From: Chitinophaga sp. MM2321
GTDB lineage: Bacteria; Bacteroidota; Bacteroidia; Chitinophagales; Chitinophagaceae
Length of the DNA: 64,000 nucleotides
Reading direction: 5' to 3'
Assembly: GCF_964033635.1 (NCBI RefSeq)
Contig: NZ_OZ035533.1
Span: 3,472,001-3,536,000 of the forward strand
Shown: piece after piece, positions 45,287-55,459 of the stretch
How the letters are laid out: each line of letters begins with the position of its first letter
How positions within the stretch are numbered: the first letter of the stretch is position 1
Position numbers and translations under genes: made by a program
The notes under the pieces: generated by a model
What the model saw: the letters and a program-made list of their open reading frames with translations, nothing else
Databases searched by the model: none
What the model was told of the DNA's origin: nothing

Positions 45287-46465
45287 TTACCAATCCCCTA
45301 CACTGCCGTCTTTATAGAATGCTCTTTGCAATACTTCCTGCTCAAAAGGATGTTTCCGTGCTTCGGTTTCATTGATTTCAATGCCAAGCCCCGGACGCTT
45401 ATTAGGCCGTACGATCCTTCCTTTCTTTTCTATTGTAAAACCTTCCTTCACTACTTCATCTCTCCAGGGCACATCATTGTGCACACTTTCACAAATAATA
45501 TACGATGGTGCAGAAAATCCAAATTCAAGAGAAGCAGCGGTGCTTACCGGGCCTTGCGGATTATGTGGCGCCACGGCAACACGGTATGCTTCTGCCAGCA
45601 CGGCAATACGCCGTACCTCACTCAATCCTCCGCAATGCGTAATATCCGGTTGGATCACGCTTGCGGCCCTTTTTTCCAACAGATCACGGAAGGCATGGAT
45701 GCCTACCAATCGCTCGCCGGTAGCTATCGGTGTTTTAACCGATCGCTGGATCAATGCAATATCTTCTATTGACTCCGGCCAACAAGGTTCTTCAAAAAAA
45801 TACAGTCCATATGGCTCCAGTGCTTTCGCAAACTGTAGCCCCATACGCGGACTGGGGCGGGCATGGCAATCCACCATAATATCAATATCATCTCCTACTG
45901 CTTCCCGCATAGCTTCTACACAAGCTACTGCATAATGCACAGGTTTTAATCCTTCCAATGGCATTGTTTCCGGCACCGCCATCGACTTAAATGCTGTAAA
46001 TCCATCCGCTACTGCGCTCGCAGCCAGTTCTCCAAAACGTTTCGCATCATCGGGCTTTGTCTGGTAGAAATCCTCCATCCTGCCACCACCCAGGTGGCAA
46101 TACAACCGGATATAATCCCGCACCTTGCCTCCCATCAGTTCATGACACGGCACGTTATGGATCTTGCCAGCAATATCCCAAAGGGCAATGTCAATCCCGG
46201 ATATGGCAGTTCCCCTCACAATGCCGTTGCCATGCCAGAAATGCTGCCGGTACATCATCTGCCAAAGATATTCTATACGCCTGGGATCTTCTCCGATCAG
46301 GAGCTGGGATAAGTCTTCAATGGCTCCTACCACCGACCTCGTATGCCACTCGAGTGTAGCTTCCCCCCAACCCCACAGGCCGGGTTGATCTGTTACTACC
46401 TTCACGAAAATCCAGTTGCGCATCCGCGCATGGCATACTATCGTTTCTATTGAAGTAATTTTCAT
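45287..46465 (-). CDS. Enolase-superfamily sugar-acid dehydratase, galactonate dehydratase-like
   Basis: The 392-residue protein has the mandelate racemase capping domain and barrel. Metal ligands are Asp in [13 protein letters not shown], Glu in FFEEPCWPE and Glu in ATGERLVG. A general-base His is in APHNPQGP. The C-terminus [10 protein letters not shown] is typical of D-galactonate dehydratase-type enzymes. It would remove water from an aldonate to give a 2-keto-3-deoxy sugar acid. Which aldonate cannot be told from sequence alone. It starts 15 bases after the aminotransferase stop. Confidence 0.88.
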   Translation of the reverse strand: MKITSIETIVCHARMRNWIFVKVVTDQPGLWGWGEATLEWHTRSVVGAIEDLSQLLIGEDPRRIEYLWQMMYRQHFWHGNGIVRGTAISGIDIALWDIAGKIHNVPCHELMGGKVRDYIRLYCHLGGGRMEDFYQTKPDDAKRFGELAASAVADGFTAFKSMAVPETMPLEGLKPVHYAVACVEAMREAVGDDIDIMVDCHARPSPRMGLQFAKALEPYGLYFFEEPCWPESIEDIALIQRSVKTPIATGERLVGIHAFRDLLEKRAASVIQPDITHCGGLSEVRRIAVLAEAYRVAVAPHNPQGPVSTAASLEFGFSAPSYIICESVHNDVPWRDEVVKEGFTIEKKGRIVRPNKRPGLGIEINETEARKHPFEQEVLQRAFYKDGSVGDW

Positions 46466-46480
46466 ATACTGTTTGTAGTA

Positions 46481-47821
46481 TTAAGATTGCTGGAATAAGG
46501 CACGTACTACCGCCCGGGTTTTCTCAATGGTTACTTCAATGTCCTGTACACTGTGTGCAAAGGATATACTTCCCTGCTTGATCGGTAAAGGGAAATTAAA
46601 GATCCCTTCTTCAATCAGGCCAAGCCGGTATGCCTTATCAAAAGTAAAATCATGGTGGGCAACAATATCATGAAAATCAACGGGTGCATGATCCATAAAA
46701 TAAACACAAAAAGCAGATCCCTGGCGGGCTACATGGAAAGGACGGTCATACTGCCCGAAGACATCCTTCAATCCCGCTTCCAGCATTTGTCCTAACTGCT
46801 CCACGCGGTTATATACATCATGTGTGGGAGAAGCGAGTTTTTGCAGGGTGGCAATCGCTGCGGCGGTTGTTAACGGATGGGCATTAAAGGTACCGGCAAT
46901 CAATACACGCCGTGACTTATCCGGATCAATAAAATAATCCATGTACTGTTGTTTCCCGCCAATCACGCCCATCGGATAACCGTTGGCTACCGCTTTTCCA
47001 AATGTGCTCAGATCAGGTGTTACGCCGCAAATACTTTGATAACCTCCCAACGCATGACGGAAACCTGTTTTCACTTCATCAAATACGAGGAGGAAACCAT
47101 GTTCATCCGCCAAAGCTCTAAGACCCTGCAAATAACCCTCCAGGGGTTTCACGATACCAATGTTCTGCAACAGTGGTTCTAATAGAATACAAGCCACCGG
47201 ATACCGCTTTACAATGTATAAAACGGAATCCAGGTCGTTGTAGTTGATTACATGAATTAAAGATTGATGGTTATCGGGAATACCAGCCGATAAAGCATCA
47301 AACGGATACTCTCCGGGGCTTACCCGCTCCCCCACATCTGCCAGGCTGCTGATGACATTGCCTGCTACATCATTGTGCCAGCCATTATAACCACCCTGCA
47401 TAATGATAATGTGATCCCTTCCGGTTGCCGCACGGGCAATACGGATCGCATGATAGGTGGCTTCCGATCCCGTAGTGGTTAATTGTACTTTCTCTACAGT
47501 AGGTACGCATTTGCAAAACAGTCTGGCCAGTTGCCCTTCCAGTTCAGTAGGGCCCGCTCCCATCAACACGGTTTCATCATCGATAGACTGACGCACCGCT
47601 GCATTTACATCCGGGTCATTATGCCCCAGGAAGGCGGCTGCAAATCCTGCCTGGTAGTCAATATATTCATTTCCTTCCACATCCCACGCGCGGCTCCCGG
47701 AGCCCCGTGAAAAACAAATATTCGGGGAAGATTTACGATTCAGTGAAACGACCCCGCCGGGAATAAACACTTCATTCTCTTTTAATAGCTCCAAGGATTT
47801 TGGCCACTTATTCATGCGCAT
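46481..47821 (-). CDS. Class III aminotransferase, glutamate-1-semialdehyde aminomutase-like
   Basis: The 446-residue PLP enzyme may start at 47821 or at the second Met (47815). PLP-site residues: TTTGSEATYHAIRIAR, Asp248 in VFDEVKTGFR, and Lys276 in STFGKAVANGYP. The sequence lies closest to the GSA-aminomutase/omega-aminotransferase group, but its position in a sugar operon makes a haem role unlikely; amino-sugar or sugar-acid amine chemistry is more probable. It precedes the enolase gene in the same operon. Confidence 0.88.
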   Translation of the reverse strand: MRMNKWPKSLELLKENEVFIPGGVVSLNRKSSPNICFSRGSGSRAWDVEGNEYIDYQAGFAAAFLGHNDPDVNAAVRQSIDDETVLMGAGPTELEGQLARLFCKCVPTVEKVQLTTTGSEATYHAIRIARAATGRDHIIIMQGGYNGWHNDVAGNVISSLADVGERVSPGEYPFDALSAGIPDNHQSLIHVINYNDLDSVLYIVKRYPVACILLEPLLQNIGIVKPLEGYLQGLRALADEHGFLLVFDEVKTGFRHALGGYQSICGVTPDLSTFGKAVANGYPMGVIGGKQQYMDYFIDPDKSRRVLIAGTFNAHPLTTAAAIATLQKLASPTHDVYNRVEQLGQMLEAGLKDVFGQYDRPFHVARQGSAFCVYFMDHAPVDFHDIVAHHDFTFDKAYRLGLIEEGIFNFPLPIKQGSISFAHSVQDIEVTIEKTRAVVRALFQQS

Positions 47822-47867
47822 TTTATTGTGGGATTAGCCCCCATTAACAATTATTTCTTCCCAAAAA

Positions 47868-49091
47868 CTATTTATCAAAACCGGGGATCTTCATTGATTC
47901 TCCACCCTTGAGTGCAGACTGATGTGCTACAATGCCGGGAGCTGTATAAGCAATCGCTTCATATATATTTACTTCCGGTTGACGGTTGTGTACCAGTGCA
48001 TCAATAAACTCATGTGTGATAAACGTATGTGAACCCTCGTGACCACTATCATGCCGCATGGTTGCAGGCAACAGATCTGTTTTCCACCAGGCCGGCACCT
48101 CGTAAGGTGATACCGTATTGGCTGCATGCTGGAAGCCCGCATCGTCATGCCCGATCTCGTCGGCTACTTTAACAATTGTATACTCTTTATTTCCAGCTGT
48201 TGGATAATAGAAACTCATTTTGTTTCCTCTCCATTCTCCCCGTTCTGCTTCATGTAATGCGCCCTTCCAGTTTACCTCTACCCGGAATGGATTGCCCTTA
48301 TTGGTTTTAAAGAAGGCCGTTTCGTTCCAGAACGGATTATTGTAAGGATTTCCTTTCAACATCGGGCTATCATCTCCCCAGCCCATACAACTTACTTCTG
48401 TTAACCTTTCACCTGTAAGGCCGACCAGGAATGAGGTACAATGGGTAGGATAGTGCATAGGAGGTAACCCATGACGCCAGGTAGGTTTGCCATTGTCAAA
48501 ATATAATACTTCTAATCCCGGGTGATTGTATTCTGCGGCGGCGCTGAATATGTGTCCAAATTTCCCTTCTTTATAAAATTGTTTCGCGGAGAGCATTCCC
48601 TGCCTGTACATGGTGGTTTCCGCCATCATATAGGTAAGCCCGGTACGCTGTACCGCGGCTCTCATATCTGCACATTCCTCTAATGTCATCGCGACAGGTA
48701 CTGCACAAAGCACATGCTTGCCTGCATTCAGTGATGCAATTACATGCCGGGCATGGTCTGGCGCTGGTGTAGCAATAAACACAGCTTCTATCTTAGGATC
48801 TTTCAACAGCTTTTCCAGTGATTCATAACTTTTGGAACACTTATATACCTTCATCAAAAGATTACGTCTGTCTGTACGCAGATCACTTACTGCTTCTACA
48901 ATACAATTGGGATGCTCATGAAAAAAGAACCCTGCTCCAAATCCACCGCCTATAATGCCAATACGGATCTTACGATCATTACCCTGTTGGCCTGCAAATG
49001 CAAAACGTGGAGCTACCATCAAAGCGGCAGCACTGATGCCTGCCATACTAATAAACTTACGCCGGTTGAACACCTGATTATTTTTACTCAT
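47868..49091 (-). CDS. Gfo/Idh/MocA oxidoreductase with Tat-type leader
   Basis: About 407 residues from the ATG at 49091. A twin-arginine leader NRRKFISMAGISAAALMV sends the folded, cofactor-loaded enzyme to the periplasm. The Rossmann site is IRIGIIGGGFGAGFFF. Tat-exported members of this family act on sugars outside the cytoplasm, some as NAD-dependent glycosidases with tightly bound cofactor. It lies between susD and the aminotransferase in the operon, so it may act on the glycan before uptake. Confidence 0.88.
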   Translation of the reverse strand: MSKNNQVFNRRKFISMAGISAAALMVAPRFAFAGQQGNDRKIRIGIIGGGFGAGFFFHEHPNCIVEAVSDLRTDRRNLLMKVYKCSKSYESLEKLLKDPKIEAVFIATPAPDHARHVIASLNAGKHVLCAVPVAMTLEECADMRAAVQRTGLTYMMAETTMYRQGMLSAKQFYKEGKFGHIFSAAAEYNHPGLEVLYFDNGKPTWRHGLPPMHYPTHCTSFLVGLTGERLTEVSCMGWGDDSPMLKGNPYNNPFWNETAFFKTNKGNPFRVEVNWKGALHEAERGEWRGNKMSFYYPTAGNKEYTIVKVADEIGHDDAGFQHAANTVSPYEVPAWWKTDLLPATMRHDSGHEGSHTFITHEFIDALVHNRQPEVNIYEAIAYTAPGIVAHQSALKGGESMKIPGFDK

Positions 49092-49170
49092 TATCAATGG
49101 GTTTTAGTAGTACCAGATAAATTTTCAATTTCTTTTTAAAATACTATTTGTCTGACTATTTTTCTTATTC

Positions 49171-50961
49171 CTAATAATTGGGATTTTGTGTCAGTAACGG
49201 TTTCCCATTTACTACGCTCAGGTCTATCTGCGCTTGCGGAATCGGATATATTTCATTCTTCCCTTTTGTAAATTTGGCGCCTACCATGTAGGTGAAATTA
49301 TAGCCGGGAATAGTGGTTTCATGTTTTATGTAAGCATTCAGTAAATCCGCCATATAGCCGGTACCGTTATCATAACGTTGCAGATCAAAGAAACGGTGAT
49401 TCTCCATCGCCAGTTCCAGCTTACGTTCAAACCTTACTGCCTCGCGCGCAAAATCCTTTCCTTTCTGTGTAAACTCTCCGTTATAAAGTCCAACTTTATA
49501 ATTGGCAGCAGGTGTATTCGTAAATCCTTTTAAAGGATTGCTGTTATCGATATACGTGTGTACCCAACCAGCCGGATTAGCAGCACGTGCCCTTACCCTG
49601 TTCACATAGATTTCCGCCTGATCCAGGCTACCTGCTTCTACTTCCACTTCTGCCGCCCATAATAATACATCTGCAAAACGTATCATGCAATAATTGACAG
49701 CTGTACTGTTATTTTCCCTGGCTCCCGGCTCTGACTGTGGGTTGGCATTTTTAATATGCACATAAGGGCCGGCCACACTTTGTTGTCTTACCCATGCCTG
49801 TCCCGGCATAATTCCCCAATCCAGTAAGGGAATACCTCTTCTGCCAACAGTCCAGTCCAAACGGGAATCCAGTGTTCCGGTATATGGCGTAAACGGATCA
49901 GAAGATGCCAGTCCCTGGTCATTTTTCACATCACTATCATTAAAGGTGCTGATAAGTGGTAGCCCGGTAGCCGGATCAGTTTTGTAAGAATTCACCAGGC
50001 TGAAAGAAGGCTGATAAAAACCATAGCTGGGGTAAGGGCCGCCGTATGGTCCCGCATTTCCTTCTCCATTGGAGTTATTACCATTAGCACCACCGGCGCC
50101 GTCATTTACAGACATCTGTACAGCAAATACAGATTCCGGACCATTCTTTTTGGAAGGCACAAAGTTGTCGTGGTAGCTTTCCATCAGGTCGTATTTTTTC
50201 CCATTGGCAGTAACCCCTTTGGTAATAAGATCCGTTAATAATGGTTTGGCATCGGTAAACTTGTGCTGAAACAGGTACACTTTTGCTAAAAATGCTTTCG
50301 CAGCCCAGCTGTTAGCACGTCCCGGCGCAGGTTTTGTATCTGTTAAATTAGCTGCTGCAAATTTAAAATCGTCTTCCAGTTTAGCCCATACCGGACCATC
50401 ATTTCCCACGATATAATTGTTATTGGCAAAGCTGATGCTTTCATCCACATAAGGAATATTTCTCCACATTAAAGCTGCCTCAAAGTGGTAAACAGCCCGC
50501 AGGAATACCGCTTCTGCTTTGATTTGCAGGGCCTGATCATCTGTAATCGCGTCCTTTGGTATTTTAGGTAGTAACCGTAATACATCATTAGATCGCTGAA
50601 TAGCGGAATAGAAAAAGCGCCATTTATCATTTAATGGATATAACGTAGCATCTTCTGTATAATTTTCAAACGCGGGTACGGGTTGTAATGCGCCTGCCTC
50701 TGTGCCGGTATGCGCATCATCGGAAGCTACACCTCCAAAGATCCATTTACCGGAAGGCCATCCACCTCCTACGGTGCCGCCATTATTCAGTAAAGAATAA
50801 GCGCCGATCAATACTGCTTCTGCACCTGCTTTTGTAGCTAAAATACTTTCACTGGTAGAGCCTATTGCCTCCCTTTCCAGATAGCTCTTCTTACAGGCAT
50901 GAAGGAACACCATCGCCATCATACCACCGGCTATCATTAATTTATAGACTAATTTTTTCAT
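49171..50961 (-). CDS. SusD/RagB family outer-membrane lipoprotein (locus 5)
   Basis: The 596-residue lipoprotein has a lipobox (MVFLHAC). SusD marks: ALQIKAEAVFLRAVYHFEAALMWR, YCMIRFADVLLWAAEVEVEAG, YVNRVRARAA and RKLELAMENHRFFDLQRY. It lies 27 bases after susC and serves as its glycan-binding lid. Confidence 0.93.
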   Translation of the reverse strand: MKKLVYKLMIAGGMMAMVFLHACKKSYLEREAIGSTSESILATKAGAEAVLIGAYSLLNNGGTVGGGWPSGKWIFGGVASDDAHTGTEAGALQPVPAFENYTEDATLYPLNDKWRFFYSAIQRSNDVLRLLPKIPKDAITDDQALQIKAEAVFLRAVYHFEAALMWRNIPYVDESISFANNNYIVGNDGPVWAKLEDDFKFAAANLTDTKPAPGRANSWAAKAFLAKVYLFQHKFTDAKPLLTDLITKGVTANGKKYDLMESYHDNFVPSKKNGPESVFAVQMSVNDGAGGANGNNSNGEGNAGPYGGPYPSYGFYQPSFSLVNSYKTDPATGLPLISTFNDSDVKNDQGLASSDPFTPYTGTLDSRLDWTVGRRGIPLLDWGIMPGQAWVRQQSVAGPYVHIKNANPQSEPGARENNSTAVNYCMIRFADVLLWAAEVEVEAGSLDQAEIYVNRVRARAANPAGWVHTYIDNSNPLKGFTNTPAANYKVGLYNGEFTQKGKDFAREAVRFERKLELAMENHRFFDLQRYDNGTGYMADLLNAYIKHETTIPGYNFTYMVGAKFTKGKNEIYPIPQAQIDLSVVNGKPLLTQNPNY

Positions 50962-50988
50962 GATATGCTATATTAGAAGTGATGAATG

Positions 50989-53900
50989 TTAAAAGGAAAG
51001 ATTAATACCTACAAGGACGGTTTTCTGATTGTTTGGATAGTTTCCATAATCAATTCCAAAACTGGCACTGCTACCGCCTAATTCCGGATCTAACCCTGAA
51101 TATTTTGTAATGGTAAACAGATTAGTGGCCTGGCAATATATTCTCAGCCTTTCCATCCGGATCCGCTGTAACACAGCAGGATTCAAAGTATACCCTAATG
51201 ACAGTGATCTTAAACGGAGATACGAACCATCTTCCACAAAAAAGGAATTCAATACACCGGAAGTACTGAAGTTATTAGCACTCTCTACTTTGGGAATAGT
51301 GGCGCCTGTGTTTTCTGGTGTCCAGGCATCTAACAGGTCCTTGCTTTTACCTCCTACGTAAGTACCGAAGAAATGGGTGTTTACTTTTAATGCATTCACC
51401 ACCTCATTGCCCTGGGAGCCATAAAAGATAGCAGAAAGATCGAAGCCTTTATAATTAATTCCAAGGTTTACGCCGTAAGTGAAATCAGGATTGGGATTTC
51501 CCAGGAAGGTACGGTCTGCCGCATCAATTTTACCATCTCCGTTCACATCACTGTACCTGAAACGACCAGGCGCTGCGCCTGTTTGTGTAGGTGCTTTGTT
51601 CACTTCATCATCATCCCGGAAAAGATGCATTACTTCATAACCATAAAAGGCACTTACCGGATGGCCTTCCTGGTTACGAACCATATTGCCTAATTGTTGC
51701 TGACTACCCGCATCAAAATAACCAGTGCCCGGAATATCCATTACTGTATTCTGATAAGTAGTGATATTGGCCCTGACAGTGAATTGCAAATCTTTGGTGA
51801 TAGGTTGTCTGAATCCAACGCTGATATCAAAACCAGTGTTCTGGATATCTCCCACATTTACAGTGGGTGGTGTTGCCCCGCCAACAGTAGCTGGTAAATC
51901 CTGGGAGAATAATAATCCCTTGATCGTCTTCTTATAATATTCTACCGAGAAATCCAGTTTATTATTCAGTACCGTTGCATCAAATCCTACGTTGGTAATA
52001 ATATCCTGCTCCCAGCTGGTGCGCGGGTTGCCAATTCTTGTCTGGAAAAAACCCTGTTGCACACTATTACTGCTACCATTGATATCATAATAGGCATTAT
52101 TATAACTACCGCCGTACAAACTGTAGGCATTTTCCGGGCTCACACTATTTTCAGATCCCAGGATACCATAACTGGCCCTGATCTTCAGATCATTGATCCA
52201 GTCGAGGTGTTTCATGAATCCTTCCTGGCTGAGTCGCCATCCCAGGGAAACGGATGGGAATACGCCATATCTTTTTTCGCTACCAAAACGGGAAGAACCA
52301 TCTCTGCGCACCGTAACACCCAGCAGGTATTTATCATCAAAGGTATAATCCAACCGGCCAAAGAGGGAGAACAATGTATTAATGTAAGCGTTGCTGTAAT
52401 TGGTTACGTTGGCAGTACCATTATTCAGGATGAGATAATCAAATTCTGTTGAGAAGAATTTTTGTGCGCCGCCACCTACTCCTCTTCCATAATTCCTGAT
52501 GGCTTCAGATCCGGCCAATACATTTACCTGATGCTTCTTAAATGTGTTCTTATAGGTCAGGGTATTTGTCCACATAGAAGAGCTGTTGTAACTGGCTCCT
52601 TCACTATAGCTATTGGGTGAATTATAACCCTGTTTATCATTGTAAGCAACGAAATTAAAATTCTGTGAATACAGGTTGCTGATTGTTCCGCCAAAGCTGG
52701 TTCTCGCGGTGAAATTCTTTAGAAAATCTACTTCAGCATACACATTTCCTACGATATCCCATTCATTTGCCCGGTTATTCTTTTTTCTGTATTGCGTAGC
52801 TACCGGATTGGCATCACTCCCTAATTCAGGTCCGGCAAAAGTACCGCCATAATTTCCCCTGATATCATAAACAGGAACAATCGGCATCATTTTGTAAAGG
52901 TTAGCCATCGGGCTAAATTCTCCCTGGTTGCTAAATCCGGGGCTTTGTTTATAGAAAACATACGCGTTTTCTCCTATACGGATATTTTCTTTCAGTTTAT
53001 ATGAAGTATTAATCCTGGCAGAATATCTTTTCAGATAAGTTTCAATGACAGAACCCTGCTGATTCAGGTAACCTAATGAAAACAGGTAATTTGATTTATC
53101 CGTTCCACCGCTTACTGTCACATTATGGCTGGTTACCGGTGCACGCTTGAACATGGCATGATACCAGTCTGTTCCGGTTTTATTTACCTGCTGGATCAGG
53201 TAATTATTTGCACTATTTGCAGGATCAAGATTATATTTTGCAGGATCTACAGCAGGATCTCCGGTCATACCTGTACCGGTGCCTCCGGGGCCACCATAAA
53301 CAAAATCAGATAATCCATTTGCAAACAATTTAGTACCTGGAAATGCCTGTTTCGTTAATCTCGCGAAATCAGTGGAATTCAACTGGTTTAAAGGATCACC
53401 GGAAAAAGGAAACTGTAATCCGAAATAAGAATCATAAGTAAGTACAGGAGCGCCTGTTTTCCCTTTTTTTGTGGTGATAATAATTACTCCGTTAGCACCG
53501 CGTACACCATAAATGGCTGCAGCGCCTGCATCCTTTAATACCTGCATCGATTCAATATCGTCTGCACTGACATTGTTCAGGTCAGTTTGCACACCATCCA
53601 CCAGCACCAGCGGATTTGTACTACCAAAGGTGCTTACGCCACGGATGTTAATTTTACTGGCAGCTCCCGGCACACCGGTACTGACTACGTTCACCCCTGA
53701 TGCCTGCCCCTGCAATGCCTGCATGGCAGAACCCGCAGGTATTGATTTCAGTGCTTTCATTTCCACAACTGCCACCGACCCCGTAATATCTTTCTTCTTT
53801 TGTGCCGAGTACCCCGTTACTACCACTTCATTCAATGCTTTATTATCAGGTAACAGGCCTACATTCACTACACTACGTCCATTTAACAATACTTCTTCCC

Positions 53901-54204
53901 TGGTAAAACCGATATAGGTAAATACCAATGTCCCCTGCGGATCCGGGCATACAATTGTATATTGCCCCTGTTCATTTGTACCTGCTCCGATAGCAGTTCC
54001 TTTTACGCTTACACTTACCCCCTGTAGTGCAATTCCGGCATCGTCCTTCACTGTGCCGGTAACTTTTATTTGTGCGGATACACCAAAAGAAAATGCTGTG
54101 ATAGCAAGCAAGAGAAGATACCATTGCTTTCCGGGGAAGGACATTTTTATTTTAGGATGCGCAAGGCATCTCGTTTCAGCATTTCTGGTAAAATGACTTT
54201 TCAT
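50989..54204 (-). CDS. SusC/RagA family TonB-linked transporter (locus 5)
   Basis: The 1071-residue protein may start at 54204 or at an internal Met at 54144 nearer the signal peptide (cleavage near FGVSAQ). A carboxypeptidase-like domain (KVTGTVKDDAGIALQGVSV) follows, then TonB box, plug (LVLVDGVQTDLNNV, AAAIYGVRGANGVIIITTK) and barrel. No STN domain, so no FecR link. It heads an eight-gene operon down to 41501. Upstream, an AraC regulator gene and a TACATTTG box (54307-54314) suggest direct activator control. Confidence 0.95.
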   Translation of the reverse strand: MKSHFTRNAETRCLAHPKIKMSFPGKQWYLLLLAITAFSFGVSAQIKVTGTVKDDAGIALQGVSVSVKGTAIGAGTNEQGQYTIVCPDPQGTLVFTYIGFTREEVLLNGRSVVNVGLLPDNKALNEVVVTGYSAQKKKDITGSVAVVEMKALKSIPAGSAMQALQGQASGVNVVSTGVPGAASKINIRGVSTFGSTNPLVLVDGVQTDLNNVSADDIESMQVLKDAGAAAIYGVRGANGVIIITTKKGKTGAPVLTYDSYFGLQFPFSGDPLNQLNSTDFARLTKQAFPGTKLFANGLSDFVYGGPGGTGTGMTGDPAVDPAKYNLDPANSANNYLIQQVNKTGTDWYHAMFKRAPVTSHNVTVSGGTDKSNYLFSLGYLNQQGSVIETYLKRYSARINTSYKLKENIRIGENAYVFYKQSPGFSNQGEFSPMANLYKMMPIVPVYDIRGNYGGTFAGPELGSDANPVATQYRKKNNRANEWDIVGNVYAEVDFLKNFTARTSFGGTISNLYSQNFNFVAYNDKQGYNSPNSYSEGASYNSSSMWTNTLTYKNTFKKHQVNVLAGSEAIRNYGRGVGGGAQKFFSTEFDYLILNNGTANVTNYSNAYINTLFSLFGRLDYTFDDKYLLGVTVRRDGSSRFGSEKRYGVFPSVSLGWRLSQEGFMKHLDWINDLKIRASYGILGSENSVSPENAYSLYGGSYNNAYYDINGSSNSVQQGFFQTRIGNPRTSWEQDIITNVGFDATVLNNKLDFSVEYYKKTIKGLLFSQDLPATVGGATPPTVNVGDIQNTGFDISVGFRQPITKDLQFTVRANITTYQNTVMDIPGTGYFDAGSQQQLGNMVRNQEGHPVSAFYGYEVMHLFRDDDEVNKAPTQTGAAPGRFRYSDVNGDGKIDAADRTFLGNPNPDFTYGVNLGINYKGFDLSAIFYGSQGNEVVNALKVNTHFFGTYVGGKSKDLLDAWTPENTGATIPKVESANNFSTSGVLNSFFVEDGSYLRLRSLSLGYTLNPAVLQRIRMERLRIYCQATNLFTITKYSGLDPELGGSSASFGIDYGNYPNNQKTVLVGINLSF

Positions 54205-54306
54205 AATCTGCTTACAATTTTTGTTTGAATAAGAACAGTGTTACGGAACAACTAAAAGCGATTTGGTCGATAATTCTTCTGATGTCATGACATCCTCATG
54301 TTGTAA

Positions 54307-54314
54307 CAAATGTA
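54307..54314 (-). promoter_or_regulatory. TAnnTTTG box upstream of susC of locus 5
   Basis: On the minus strand TACATTTG matches the Bacteroidota -7 consensus, about 105 bases before the susC ATG. No TTG -33 element at normal spacing was seen, as expected for an activator-dependent promoter. Confidence 0.45.
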
Positions 54315-54455
54315 GCGGGCTAACACTGGATTCGTTTTATGTAATTTATCCAATACTTAAACTATTTTGTCCATATCGGGTTATATATACTTCCAATAAA
54401 AGCTATATACCTTTAAAAAAGTGACCAAATGGGTGGAAACGCAATGGGAAGCTTA

Positions 54456-54472
54456 CGCTGGCAAAGCCAGCT
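54456..54472 (-). terminator. Hairpin just after the AraC gene
   Basis: GCTGGC-AAA-GCCAGC at 54457-54471 makes a short stable stem right after the AraC stop, extended by partly paired GCTTA/TAAGC flanks. There is no clear T-tract, so termination may be partial. Confidence 0.35.
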
Positions 54473-54473
54473 A

Positions 54474-55364
54474 CTAAGCATGATTCATCCCCTGACGGAG
54501 CGCCAACAGCTTAATCCGGTATGCAGAAGGCGTTACTTTGGTGAAGTGTCTGAAGGTCTTATTAAAACTTGTAAAATTGTTGAAGCCGGACTGAAAACAA
54601 ATATGCGAAATATCCAGGTCTTCATTCAGTAATAGCTCGCATGCATATCCTATCCGGATTTCATTGACAAAATAAGTGAAGGTTTTATGGGTTTTACTCT
54701 TAAAGTATTTACAGAAAGCGGAAGGGGTCATATGTGCGATGGCCGCCACATCATCGAGGGAGATCTTATCTGTAAAATTCTCCATCACGTATTTATATAC
54801 CTCATGGATTTTTTTGATATTACTTTCATTATAAGTGTTGGAATATCCCGGGCTGGCCAAACAGGTATAATCATTGGACAGGGCGATCTCATATAACAGC
54901 TGAAACAGCAGGATAAAGGATTTCAGGCCATCCGCTTCCTTCATTTTCAACATGTAATTCACGACGGTGGTATGGGTATTCCCGGTAATCCTGATGCCTC
55001 TTTTCAGTTGATTCAACAACTCTTTTATAGGCGCAAAATCGCCGGAATTAATATGCTGGTCGGTGATCCAATCCGGTTGAAAATAAACTACCAGCGCATG
55101 TACTTTGGTACTGGTTTCTTTTATATGATATTTCTTATCAGAATAGGACGCATGAGGAAGATTGGGAGCCAGTAATGTTAAATCACCATTGGTGAAATTG
55201 TCTACGCTGTCGCCTACAATTCTTCTTCCATTTCCTTTCAGGATCAGGGCAATCTCAAACGCATTGTGAAAATGAAACTGATCACTTAAATGCCGGGATT
55301 TTATTTCCCTGATATGTATGGAATTCCTTAATAATGATTTTACATCAAAGAGTAAAGGCTTCAT
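54474..55364 (-). CDS. AraC family transcriptional regulator
   Basis: The 296-residue protein has an N-terminal cupin-like sensor domain (FHNAFEIALILKGNGRR) and a C-terminal double helix-turn-helix (KISLDDVAAIAHMTPSAFCKYF and DISHICFQSGFNNFTSFNKTFR). It lies immediately upstream of susC of locus 5 on the same strand, so it is the likely activator of that operon, with a sugar or sugar acid as signal. The Gfo/Idh gene 95 bases further upstream may be its co-transcribed partner. Confidence 0.9.
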   Translation of the reverse strand: MKPLLFDVKSLLRNSIHIREIKSRHLSDQFHFHNAFEIALILKGNGRRIVGDSVDNFTNGDLTLLAPNLPHASYSDKKYHIKETSTKVHALVVYFQPDWITDQHINSGDFAPIKELLNQLKRGIRITGNTHTTVVNYMLKMKEADGLKSFILLFQLLYEIALSNDYTCLASPGYSNTYNESNIKKIHEVYKYVMENFTDKISLDDVAAIAHMTPSAFCKYFKSKTHKTFTYFVNEIRIGYACELLLNEDLDISHICFQSGFNNFTSFNKTFRHFTKVTPSAYRIKLLALRQGMNHA

Positions 55365-55459
55365 CTGAATACATGCTTAATAGGTGATCCTGTGGTTTCC
55401 CGTTACGTATATCCCAATCTTCCTCCAACTAATACGTCGCTCGTCGTAAAAGCCGATAG

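Noticed and set aside
46481..47821. hemL (haem synthesis) assignment
   Set aside because: Sequence is GSAM-like, but the sugar operon context argues against a tetrapyrrole role.
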